Shown here: piece by piece, positions 16,903-24,537 of the stretch
Layout of the letters: every line of letters begins with the position of its first letter
Position numbering within the stretch: position 1 is the first letter of the stretch
Assembly (NCBI GenBank): GCA_023416335.1
Contig: JAEZHY010000101.1
Location: forward strand, 16,474-80,473
Length of the DNA stretch: 64,000 nucleotides
Source of the DNA: Pseudomonadota bacterium
GTDB lineage: Bacteria > Desulfobacterota > Syntrophobacteria > Syntrophobacterales > Syntrophobacteraceae
Direction: 5' to 3'
Translations under genes and position numbers: made by a program
The notes under the pieces: model-generated
The model's input: only the letters and a program-made list of their open reading frames with translations
Database searches by the model: none
Told to the model about the DNA's origin: nothing

Positions 16903-17607
16903 TCACCCTGGCTGTCCCCGGGGCGACAGACCTCCGGTCGGCAGTCCGAATTCCATTTCACTCCTGAGCTGGAGGAGAAAGCCTTCGATGTATTCCGTAC
17001 GCCGCCGTGCTTCTTTTCTTCCTGCGCCGGTATGCATTTGTTCATGGATTTTCAACAGCTTGAGGTAGAAGTGATCGATTGAGTACTTGCCGTCATCGGG
17101 TTTTTGGGATTCGGGGAAGGGTTCCTCTGCGTTGTAGATGGATTGCCCGGCTTTACCGCCGACCATGAAGCAGCGGGCAATCCCGATGGCCCCGATGGCA
17201 TCGAGACGGTCGGCATCCTGGACGACTTTTGCTTCTATTGTTCTTGGCGAAATATTGGCGGAAAAGCTGTGAGCTTCAATCGCGTGTTCGATGTCTTTGA
17301 TGAACCTTGACGGATAGCCGTGAGATTGCAACAACTCAGCCGCATGATGAGCCGCAGCCTGCGATGACTTGCTTCTCCCGGCTGAATTCTTGCCATAGGT
17401 TATGCAGTCGTGCAGCCATGCCGCCGGAATTATTATTTCCAATTGAGCTTCTTCCGTTCGGGCAATCAGTATTGCGTTGGCAACCACTCTCCTGGTGTGT
17501 TCGATATCATGCGCGGGATCTTTGAAGCCGATACCCCGAAGGATCGATTCGAACCGAGCCTCCCATTCAACCAGGAAATCTGATAGGTCGTCCACATGGA
17601 CCTCCAT
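16903..17607 (-). CDS. HD-domain phosphohydrolase, YedJ-like
   Basis: This 234-residue protein belongs to the HD superfamily of metal-dependent phosphohydrolases. The metal ligands are visible in order: H37 in HDIEHTRRVV, the HD pair at 66-67 in AAWLHDCITYG, and the aspartate in VVQDADRLDAIGAIGIAR near residue 130. That last block plus FMVGGKAGQSIYN is characteristic of the YedJ-type subgroup. Members hydrolyse nucleotides or related phosphates, but the substrate here is unknown. The start could be ATG 17607 or GTG 17595, the latter with GGAG 5-6 bases upstream. It is followed, with 4 overlapping bases, by the DUF6882-like frame. Confidence 0.88.
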   Translation of the reverse strand: MEVHVDDLSDFLVEWEARFESILRGIGFKDPAHDIEHTRRVVANAILIARTEEAQLEIIIPAAWLHDCITYGKNSAGRSKSSQAAAHHAAELLQSHGYPSRFIKDIEHAIEAHSFSANISPRTIEAKVVQDADRLDAIGAIGIARCFMVGGKAGQSIYNAEEPFPESQKPDDGKYSIDHFYLKLLKIHEQMHTGAGRKEARRRTEYIEGFLLQLRSEMEFGLPTGGLSPRGQPG

Positions 17608-17927
17608 CGGATCCGATAAGCTTCCTGAATTCCATGATACAGGGACATCAGGATACAGAAAGAGCGCTTTTGCATCAATAAATTACCCTCGCGGCTGTTA
17701 AGTCTCGGACCGATTTTCAGATTAGCCCCTTCTCAGATTGGTCAAACCGGAAACGAAAAGAGGATCTCTCGGTGGAAACTTGTTTCTCCTTTCGGTCATA
17801 TGATTATTCAAGATATGCAAAGGCACAAGGTGGCCCTGCAAGCAACGATGAGATCATTTAAATCCTATAAGGTTTTTACCAGACCAACGGCCCGACATCC
17901 ACCAGACCTGTGAGGATGGGAATTCGT
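17608..17927. other. Intergenic, nothing recognised
   Basis: About 320 bases between two leftward genes. No ORF, repeat copy or clear promoter was found. Confidence 0.5.
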
Positions 17928-18851
17928 TTAGTTTGCCTTTTGAACAAACGCCGCCAGTTCCCTGTTAAACCGGCCCGGAGCCTCCCAAAATGCTGAGTGC
18001 CCGACGTTTTTATAAAAGGACGCTTGGGCGTGGGGAACGGTCTCTACTACATATTTTGCAAGACCGAGCCGAACTACCCGATCCTCGACTCCGTGGGTAA
18101 CCAGCACCGGGACTTTAATTGCCTTGAGCGTTTCTTCATAGAAAGCCGCCCTCTTCATCCACTGTCGTATCTTGCTCGGCACCATCATACTGATCGCGGT
18201 GAGCTGGTCCAAATCCGCCTCCGATGGCGGAGTGTGAAAGCACCCACGGTTAAATTCGCGGGTAGCCTTCAGGCTTTGGACGAGATCTTCGGAGAGCACG
18301 CCTCCTTTAAACCCGGAGCCCGGCCCCACGAACTTTGGATCGCTGTTGACTGCCGACCCCACGAAATTGATCCCGCCGATATGTGAGTCGCCATATTTGG
18401 TTAGATAGTCACCGACGACCCGGGTGCCGTAAGACCAGCCGACCAGCACCGGTTTCTTCATTCGTGATGAGGTGATCACCGCATTGAGCGTTTCGGCGTA
18501 ATGCGCCCCATTGTTGAATACGGCCGGGTCATAGGGCTTATCGGACCCGCCGTGGCCGGCCAGGTCGAAGGTGATCATGCGAAACTTCCTGGCGAGCACC
18601 GAATCGGTGATCTGCTTCCACCAGGCAAGATGGCTTTGCAGGAGGCCGTGGATGAAGATAATCTCGGGACCGTCTGGATTGCCCCATTCCTGAACGCTGA
18701 TGTTCACTCCGCCTGGTGCCGTGACCCGAAACTCTGTAACAGGCTTGACCGATGCAAAATCGGTCCGTGCGGCAGCGCTCCCTGGTAAGAGCAGCAGCAG
18801 CGTAAGTATTATGAACGGTTGCGGTGCCAGTCGCTGTAATTGTCGGTTCAT
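17928..18851 (-). CDS. Exported alpha/beta-hydrolase
   Basis: A 307-residue alpha/beta-hydrolase with an N-terminal signal peptide (hydrophobic core IILTLLLLLPGSAAA), so it acts outside the cytoplasm. Catalytic elements are all present: oxyanion loop FIHGLLQSHLAWW, nucleophile elbow GWSYGT near residue 145, the acid in THGVEDRVV near 258, and the histidine in NVGHSAFWEAP near 285. FDLAGHGGSDKP is the usual strand-4 motif. The ATG at 18851 has AAGGAGGAGG upstream; the longer frame to 19115 lacks support. Esterase, lipase or haloperoxidase-like activity is possible; the substrate cannot be told. The gene stands alone. Confidence 0.88.
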   Translation of the reverse strand: MNRQLQRLAPQPFIILTLLLLLPGSAAARTDFASVKPVTEFRVTAPGGVNISVQEWGNPDGPEIIFIHGLLQSHLAWWKQITDSVLARKFRMITFDLAGHGGSDKPYDPAVFNNGAHYAETLNAVITSSRMKKPVLVGWSYGTRVVGDYLTKYGDSHIGGINFVGSAVNSDPKFVGPGSGFKGGVLSEDLVQSLKATREFNRGCFHTPPSEADLDQLTAISMMVPSKIRQWMKRAAFYEETLKAIKVPVLVTHGVEDRVVRLGLAKYVVETVPHAQASFYKNVGHSAFWEAPGRFNRELAAFVQKAN

Positions 18852-19373
18852 CGCCAGCCTCCTCCTTGGTGAGTTAAATATTTGCGAACTTATGAGCCTC
18901 CTGGTCGGAAAGGAGTAGCGCATCTCGCCCTTGACCGAAATTATGCGGACGGCTCTCTGATCTACCGCAGTCAAAAATGGTGTCGAGGGCCTCCGATTCA
19001 AGGAAAACTGCGGGGCTGTTTTGAAAAATCCGAGTCCCCGCTTCATCCAGGTGGGATGAAGTGTGGTGAACAAAAACGCTGACCCAACACGCATGTGGCG
19101 AAGAGGAATATTCACCTGAATCCCTCCTCCATGTCTGCACCGCGATAAGCTGATCCTGTAAATTGACCTTACAATTGTGAATCACATAAAACTGAAAATC
19201 TGGAAACGAGAAAAGGGCTACCGGGATGATGCAAAGAAGAATGGTACTCAATCAGGTATAAAGCTGAGTTCGAACAAAACCCCGCAAGCTGGCAGTGTGC
19301 CAAAATTGTACCATAAGTCAAGGGGTATTTAGGGCTATCGGAGCCGGCTAAGATATGAGCAATTTTGATCGGG
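18852..19373. other. Intergenic, no gene supported
   Basis: About 520 bases. The leftward frame upstream of the hydrolase start is in the same reading frame but lacks codon-level support and crosses the ribosome binding site of the real start. Nothing else is recognised. Confidence 0.45.
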
Positions 19374-19441
19374 GAAGAAGCAAGCCGGTTTGTTCCTGTT
19401 TAAATACAGGCCGGTCTTCTTCACTTCGCATGCGCGAAGTG
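19374..19441. repeat. Two adjacent hairpins before the Cys-rich pseudogene
   Basis: GAAGAAG (19374-19380) pairs with CTTCTTC (19416-19422), enclosing an inner CCTGT-ttaaat-ACAGG stem. Directly after it, ACTTCGC-atgc-GCGAAGT forms a second perfect stem. They may be the remains of an insertion-sequence end. Confidence 0.4.
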
Positions 19442-19550
19442 CTTTTCCCTCAAGGTCCTTCTGCTCCTTTCGATGCCATTGATTTCCGCACATCTTGCTC
19501 GGATTCCCCGGGTGTGGCGTATCCGATTATGGTTTCTGAGGAGAGAAACC

Positions 19551-19783
19551 ATGAAGAAGGTACTATGCGCCAGTTACGGCTCTCGGTTTTTCCCCAACCC
19601 AGCATCAAAAATCAGCATTGCTGCGGAAAGGTCGAATGCCAACGAGCAAGAAAGGCTGCATGGCAGAGGCAAAGGCTTGCAACCGATCCGGATTATCAGG
19701 CCGATAAGCGGGATAGCCAAAAGGCCTGGCTGGATCGCAACCCTACTGCCGCAGCCTTCGTCCTGCCTGCCCGGCCGTCGTGA
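19551..19783 (+). pseudogene. Frameshifted, truncated Cys-rich small protein
   Basis: ATG 19551 (with GAGGAG upstream) starts MKKVLCASYGSRFFPNPASK, then a frameshift is needed to continue as NQHCCGKVECQRARKAAW and on to RQRLATDPDYQADKRDSQK. This looks like a small Cys-containing protein (CxxC-like start, then C-x4-C followed by a basic helix) found as short stand-alone genes in related genomes. The reading ends in unrelated sequence after DRNP. It is broken by at least one frameshift and truncated. Confidence 0.55.
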
Positions 19784-20036
19784 CAGTTGCAGTTCCTAGA
19801 TATTCTTTGCGATTTCCGGTTTGGCTCTGAACCGGGTCACCGCACTCACCTTCCTTCCATTTTCAGCAATTATCGCATCCAAGCAGTGAGAAGGTGAGGC
19901 TTCGTTGCTTTCAATTCGTCCAGGGGGCATGCTTCTCTTCGATCGTGGCGGGCGAGCAATGAACTCATTGCTCGCCCGCGGGAACAATCATATTATCAGA
20001 TAGTATCAGGCCAAAAGATCTGCTCTGCCAACCGAA
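19784..20036. other. Intergenic, with a small inverted repeat
   Basis: No gene seen. GGCGGGCGAGCAATGA and TCATTGCTCGCCCGC near 19946-19979 form an inverted repeat that could act as a terminator-like hairpin downstream of the leftward cytochrome gene. Confidence 0.4.
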
Positions 20037-21074
20037 TCAATCGGTCCGCGGAATCGCCTTCAGGTAAGAGTAAATTGCACTCAGATCGTTATCGCTCAAA
20101 CTTTTGACGACGGGCCACGGCATATTCGAGTAACACGTGCCTATGGTAGACCCCTGGTTCAAGCAGCACCATATGAATACTCCGTTGTAGGTGTAGACAT
20201 GGCAGTAGGGGCTCGGATATGGATATGGGTAAGGATAAGGATAAGGATAGGGACCCGGATACGGACCGGGACTAGGATTGGGGCCGGGGTTAGGACCGGG
20301 ATTGGGGCCAGGGTGAGGACCGGGGTTAGGATTGGGGCCAGGACCAGGATTGGGCCCGGGATTGGGCCCGGGATTGGGTCCGGGATTGGGTCCGGGATTG
20401 GGGCCAGGGTGAGGTCCGGGGTTAGGATTGGGACCAGGACCAGGGTTAGGACCAGGATTGGGTCCGGGGTTAGGACCGGGATTAGGACCGGGATTAGGTC
20501 CGGGGTTGGGACCAGGATGAGGGCCGGGGTTAGGTCCAGGGTTGGGGCCCGGATTAGGACCGGGATTGGGTCCGGGATTAGGACCAGGGCGAGGGCCCTG
20601 ACCTACGAAATCCTCATCGGAAACAGTTTCAGACAACACCCCAGCAGTCATATCGCCGCCGAACCGCATCACGATCAGGAATGTGTCGAGGTCGTAACCG
20701 CCTGGTCGGCCGAATGCATCGGGGGCAAGGTTGCTCGAACAGACAGACCCTTCACACGTTCCCGTCATGAATCCCTGCAAATTCAACCGGACCCTATCGT
20801 CCGTTCCCTGTTGCCGGGACGAATGGCATGCGCTGCATCCGACCGAGGAATTGACAAGATAGCTTCCATATCCCACCTGCTGCCAATCTGCCTGATCAAA
20901 GGTCAGCGCAACCGGGCTCATTGCCAGCCCCTGCCTTGCTAGTGCGGAATAGTCCACCGCGATCGAATCGGCAGCCGTCTGCGTCGCACCATTTCCCGCG
21001 ATGACCGGCAACAAGGGGAAACCGAGCAACATGAGTGCGATCAGAATGCGTCGTTTAAAACACTTGTCGACCAT
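20037..21074 (-). CDS. Monoheme cytochrome c-like protein interrupted by a long Gly-Pro-Asn-Pro repeat
   Basis: An exported protein of 345 residues. Residues 1-27 are a signal peptide (FKRRILIALMLLGFPLLPVIAG). Heme attachment is C80-S-A-C83-H84. The next segment (FMTGTCEGSVCSSNLAPD, GRPGGYDLDTFLIVMRFGGD) looks like a dihaem-type cytochrome c domain. Residues 161-289 are then almost only GPNP/GPHP units, ending in tandem Pro-Tyr. The last 56 residues (NMPWPVVKSLSDNDLSAIYSYLKAIP) are the closing helix of the same cytochrome c fold, with a Met that could be the second axial ligand. So the repeat splits one fold. ATG 21074 is preferred to 21080 because GGAGG is then 9 bases away. It is likely a periplasmic or surface electron carrier; its partner is unknown. 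Confidence 0.85.
   Translation of the reverse strand: MVDKCFKRRILIALMLLGFPLLPVIAGNGATQTAADSIAVDYSALARQGLAMSPVALTFDQADWQQVGYGSYLVNSSVGCSACHSSRQQGTDDRVRLNLQGFMTGTCEGSVCSSNLAPDAFGRPGGYDLDTFLIVMRFGGDMTAGVLSETVSDEDFVGQGPRPGPNPGPNPGPNPGPNPGPNPGPHPGPNPGPNPGPNPGPNPGPNPGPNPGPGPNPNPGPHPGPNPGPNPGPNPGPNPGPNPGPGPNPNPGPHPGPNPGPNPGPNPSPGPYPGPYPYPYPYPYPYPSPYCHVYTYNGVFIWCCLNQGSTIGTCYSNMPWPVVKSLSDNDLSAIYSYLKAIPRTD
20208..20594. repeat. In-frame 6- to 12-base tandem repeat coding Gly-Pro-Asn-Pro
   Basis: About 129 codons of 12-base units, written GGNCCNAAYCC on the coding strand, with Asn sometimes replaced by His and an irregular GPGPNPNPGPHP spacer appearing at least twice. This higher-order pattern suggests growth by slippage or unequal recombination of a larger block. 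The repeat may vary in length between strains. Confidence 0.85.
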
Positions 21075-21361
21075 AAGCATCTTCCTCCTGCAATGAGAGG
21101 CACACCTTGATAAATCATTTGGACGAAGGGGCACACTACAGGGAACCTTGATTCGGGACAATCAGACAAACCCGGTAAATAAGCGTAAGTAATCAGGTAT
21201 TCCAGGCGGTGAGTTCCTGTAGGATCCTATTTTGGAGTGGGGGATTGCCTGCCTGCCGGCATCCACGTATTAGAAATTTTGTATACCCCAGCGAGACAGC
21301 AGCCGAAACCGGTGCAGTTCGTTGCCGAAGGGAATAGTTCATACGCGCTGGCTGGAGCATG

Positions 21362-21610
21362 ATGGCGTGAGGCGCCATAGTGCGGCGTTTAAGCCCAAGG
21401 TGGCGCTGGAAGCGGTTAAAGGGCGGAAGACCGTCTCTGAACCGGCCAGTGGAATTCGGTGTTCATCCCAATCTGATCAACAAATGGAAAAAGCGTGCAG
21501 TCGAAGAAGTGCCGGGTGTATTCTCCGGGAAAAAAGAGAAGGTCGAAAAAGAGAGCCGACAGCTTGAATCAGAGCTGTACAGACAAATAGGACAGTTTTC
21601 CAATACATCC
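21362..21610 (+). pseudogene. IS3-family OrfA transposase remnant
   Basis: The frame reads RRHSAAFKPKVALEAVKG and RKTVSE, then shifts to FGVHPNLINKWKKRAVEE, a later LESELYRQIGQ block, and stops resembling the family. This is the helix-turn-helix start and leucine-zipper region of IS3-type OrfA, split by a frameshift near 21450 and cut before the end. No OrfB is recognisable downstream, so the element is inactive. Confidence 0.75.
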
Positions 21611-21831
21611 AGCAGGCAGCAGACGGCTGTTTGCGCATATCGTGAGCCCTGCCGGAGAAGCCTGTTATTCCTATCCGTGTATGATGCAAAGGAATTTGGT
21701 CTGGACCCCTTTAGATTGGAAATTTCGAGGTGATAAGGTTTGCAGGGGATGAAGTCGGCATATGGAATCCTAAGAAGTCTATTGCGTTTGTAACCGTCCA
21801 ATGCCCGCCCAACATCCCCCCCGTAGGCCGC
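21611..21831. other. Intergenic after the IS remnant
   Basis: A rightward frame continues (DAKEFGLDPFRLEISR) but has no family resemblance. Possibly decayed IS sequence; nothing firm. Confidence 0.35.
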
Positions 21832-23355
21832 TCAAGCAGCCTCTGCGCTATCCGGACCCTGACCTCTTCGTGTTTTAAGGTCCGGTCGACGCTGACCGCG
21901 CTTTTGGGCCTGCTTCGCGCTGAGGTACTCCAACGCGATCCGCTGAAACACCTCTGCTTGTGTAGGATAGCAGTGGATTGCCTCGGCCAGCGCCTCCATC
22001 GACAGCTTGCTCGTGATAGCCAGCGTCAGCTCGCTGATCATTTCCCCGGCGTGCGCCGCCACCAGTGTTGCCCCAACGATTTCGCCGGTCCCTTTGCGGG
22101 TGTAGATTTCTGCGAACCCTTCTTCTTCTCCATCAATAAATGCACGCTCCACCTTCGAAAGTTCCAGGAAATATGTGTCCAGGGCGACACCCTCGTCGGC
22201 TGCCATAACCGGGGTCAAACCGACTGCGGCTATTTCAGGGTCGGTATAGGTACAGTGCGGGATGACCAGATTGCGCGCCCGGCGGTTGGCTCCGTCCAGA
22301 GCATTTTCGACGCACAGCCTTGCAGTAGCCATTGCTGCGTGCGTGTACTTTTCCGGGAACGCAACATCGCCGGCAGCGTAGACGGCCGGGTTACTCGTCC
22401 GCAGGTAATCGTCAGTCTCAACGCCCCCATCTCTTAGTCGTATTCCTGCGGCTTCCAGCCCCAGCCCTTCAGTGTTTGCCTTGCGGCCGATGCCCAGCAG
22501 GAGCGCATCATACTCGAATTCCAGCGTCCCGGCCCGGCCTTGGGCGACCAGCCGGCCGTTTGCCACCCGAACTGCCCTGAATCCGAAGTGCAGACGTATT
22601 CCATCGCGCTCGAACCTCCGGCGCAACAGTTCGCCGGCTTTCGGTTCGTCCTTCGGCAACAGGTTGTTTCTGGAGTGGATAAGATCAACCTCGCTTCCCA
22701 GCAGGCGGAATGCCTGGGCCAATTCGCAGCCGAGCGGCCCGCCCCCGAGTACGACCAGCCTCCGAGGGATTTCGGTCAAGGAAAAGACGGTTTCGTTTGT
22801 CAAATATTCGTCCTCTCGGAGCCCTTCAATTCTTGGCGTGGCGGCACGGGAGCCGGTTGCGATCACCGCCTTGTCGAAATAGAGCTTACGACCGTCTACT
22901 TGTACCTCGTTCGGCCCGGTAAAGCCGGTGTGGCCGAGATAGACGTCTACACCGGCCTGTGCGACCACTTGGACGGCGTCCCCGGCACTGCTCATGGACC
23001 GAATTCGGCGGACTCGTTCCATGACCTCCGCGAAATCGGCTGGCGGGGTTGAATTCAGCCGGAAGCCGAAATCAGATCCCCTCCCGGCCTCGTGCACTGC
23101 TCGAGCGCTTCGGATCAGCGCCTTGCTCGGCGTACAGCCGAAGTTGACGCAGGTCCCGCCGGTCAGGAACTGTTCTGTCATGGCAACGCGGTGGCCGCCT
23201 GCTGCGGCCGTCAATGCGGCTACCAGCCCGGCTGGACCTCCGCCAATGACAACCAGATCGTAATCACCACCGGGTGGATTCCGCCAGTCCGGCGGATGGC
23301 CCTGGTTGATCGTGCGCTGGTTGTATGCATCTGCAGGGAATAATTTGACAATCAT
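21832..23355 (-). CDS. Mercuric-reductase-like flavin disulfide oxidoreductase
   Basis: A 507-residue flavoprotein of the pyridine nucleotide-disulfide family. It shows the FAD-binding GGGPAGLVAA near residue 38, the redox-active pair GGTCVNFGCTPSK near 66, the NAD(P)-binding GGGPLGCELAQ near 200, AAGDVA for FAD near 318, and the C-terminal HCYPTQAE near 467 that gives the His-Glu active-site dyad to the dimer partner. It resembles MerA cores but lacks the N-terminal HMA domain and the C-terminal Cys-Cys of true mercuric reductases. It may therefore act on another disulfide or be a dihydrolipoamide dehydrogenase relative. It stands alone, without other mer genes. The basic, Gln-rich tail (AKQAQKRGQRRP) is unusual. 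Confidence 0.88.
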   Translation of the reverse strand: MIVKLFPADAYNQRTINQGHPPDWRNPPGGDYDLVVIGGGPAGLVAALTAAAGGHRVAMTEQFLTGGTCVNFGCTPSKALIRSARAVHEAGRGSDFGFRLNSTPPADFAEVMERVRRIRSMSSAGDAVQVVAQAGVDVYLGHTGFTGPNEVQVDGRKLYFDKAVIATGSRAATPRIEGLREDEYLTNETVFSLTEIPRRLVVLGGGPLGCELAQAFRLLGSEVDLIHSRNNLLPKDEPKAGELLRRRFERDGIRLHFGFRAVRVANGRLVAQGRAGTLEFEYDALLLGIGRKANTEGLGLEAAGIRLRDGGVETDDYLRTSNPAVYAAGDVAFPEKYTHAAMATARLCVENALDGANRRARNLVIPHCTYTDPEIAAVGLTPVMAADEGVALDTYFLELSKVERAFIDGEEEGFAEIYTRKGTGEIVGATLVAAHAGEMISELTLAITSKLSMEALAEAIHCYPTQAEVFQRIALEYLSAKQAQKRGQRRPDLKTRRGQGPDSAEAA

Positions 23356-23890
23356 CCAACATCCTTTCTAAGGTTATTTGCTAATAAATATAGCTACTTA
23401 TCCGTATGCATCAACTTGGCCTTCTTGAGCATGCACCCCGGTTGCTGCGCCTTCACTATCCAGATCGTCACGATCTGATTTGAAGGCATCCGGATGGATG
23501 ATCAGGCTTCGAAGAGAGTGTCTGGCCAGTTTGGATTATGAGGCATCACGTAGAGATGGGCAGGGTGCCAAAGGCTGGAGACGGGGCGCCCCGATTTTTA
23601 CCTCAGGAATGTAGAAGGCTCTCTCGTCAGCCTCCACTTCCCGTTGAAACGTGGGGGATACCGAGATCTTAATTACAAGGAAAGTTATTACGCCTATAGA
23701 AGCTACAGAAGTGGATTCCCGAGCCCGAATAAAGTCCATGGCGAAGCCCTCCGGGAGGCAACAGAGGGCCCCACAGCAATCAGGGATCCGGTTTGAAATC
23801 CAGCCTTGCGATCCCGGCAGATCCATTGCTTATCCGTTCCGGACAGCTTGCCCTGACGGCCGATCAACTAAACACTGCCGGTTTTGAAAG
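23356..23890. other. Intergenic, nothing recognised
   Basis: About 535 bases. A leftward 96-codon frame at 23536-23826 has no domain and no clear start signal. I see no repeat copy here. Confidence 0.45.
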
Positions 23891-24334
23891 TTAACCGCGT
23901 CTCTTTTTGACTAGTTCCTCTATCTGGTCAATGTGCATTTTTCGATGGATGGACCTATAGAGCGGATGTTTACCAATCTTTTCTTCGATTTCGGATGCAA
24001 GTTCCGGGGAACAGGCTGCAATTTCAGTGTCGATAACCTTGGCGGCCGTGACGGCAAGGTTGGCTGCAGCTCTTGGTGGTACTGCGAGCCAGGTGGGGAG
24101 CAGCGTCTCATTCATTACATCGATGTCGATCGGCGACGGTTCGACCCCGCTTGTTTTCCATTTGCGAAGCAACACGGTCGCTCTCCAGTCCCAAAACGCA
24201 AGATGGGCAAAGGCAACCGAAACGGTCCAGTCGGTTCCCATAGGCAGGTTCAATTCATCATCCGACAGGCGCTCCGCGAGGGAGGTCAATCTTTTCAACT
24301 CACCGGCATTTTCCGCAACAATCGGTCTATCCAT
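23891..24334 (-). CDS. DinB/maleylpyruvate-isomerase-like protein
   Basis: A small (147-residue) four-helix-bundle protein of the DinB/MDMPI N-terminal type. The family pattern is visible: an N-terminal helix with LTSLAERLSDDELNLPM, then DWTVSVAFAHLAFWDWRA with the first metal-ligand histidine, and the last helix KHPLYRSIHRKMHIDQIEEL with the remaining histidines. Members bind a divalent metal and some act as thiol-dependent transferases, but most have no known function. It stands alone. The ATG at 24334 has GGAGG in the upstream 12 bases. Confidence 0.75.
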   Translation of the reverse strand: MDRPIVAENAGELKRLTSLAERLSDDELNLPMGTDWTVSVAFAHLAFWDWRATVLLRKWKTSGVEPSPIDIDVMNETLLPTWLAVPPRAAANLAVTAAKVIDTEIAACSPELASEIEEKIGKHPLYRSIHRKMHIDQIEELVKKRRG

Positions 24335-24383
24335 GGAAGCTCCTCCTGTTTACTCCGTTGATTGTTCTTAGTGAACTTCAGAA

Positions 24384-24468
24384 AAGTGAACGGTGAGCGG
24401 CGCAGGGTGCGGGAGCGGAGCGGGGTAAAGCTTTACCGTGCCCACCCTACGCGACTCACCGTTTACTT
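24384..24468. repeat. Long imperfect palindrome of the stem-loop repeat family
   Basis: AAGTGAACGGTGAG (from 24384) pairs with CTCACCGTTTACTT (to 24468); the arms extend inward with few mismatches to a perfect 14-base centre, GGTAAAGCTTTACC. The right half GTGCCCACCCTACGCGACTCACCG is also found near 55026-55050 and in part at 0.6 and 60.9 kb. A flanking poly-T follows (TTGTTTTTACATT), so on the plus strand it could also end transcription. Confidence 0.7.
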
Positions 24469-24537
24469 GTTTTTACATTACACCTTCCAGGCCAATGCTT
24501 ACACGCCGATTGGAAGTAACAGAGCCCGGGCCGTCTC

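Noticed and set aside
20199..20942. Rightward ORF of Arg/Gly/Ile repeats and possible CRISPR-like array
   Set aside because: The repeats are 6-12 bases without unique spacers; they are the antisense of the coded Gly-Pro-Asn-Pro tract.
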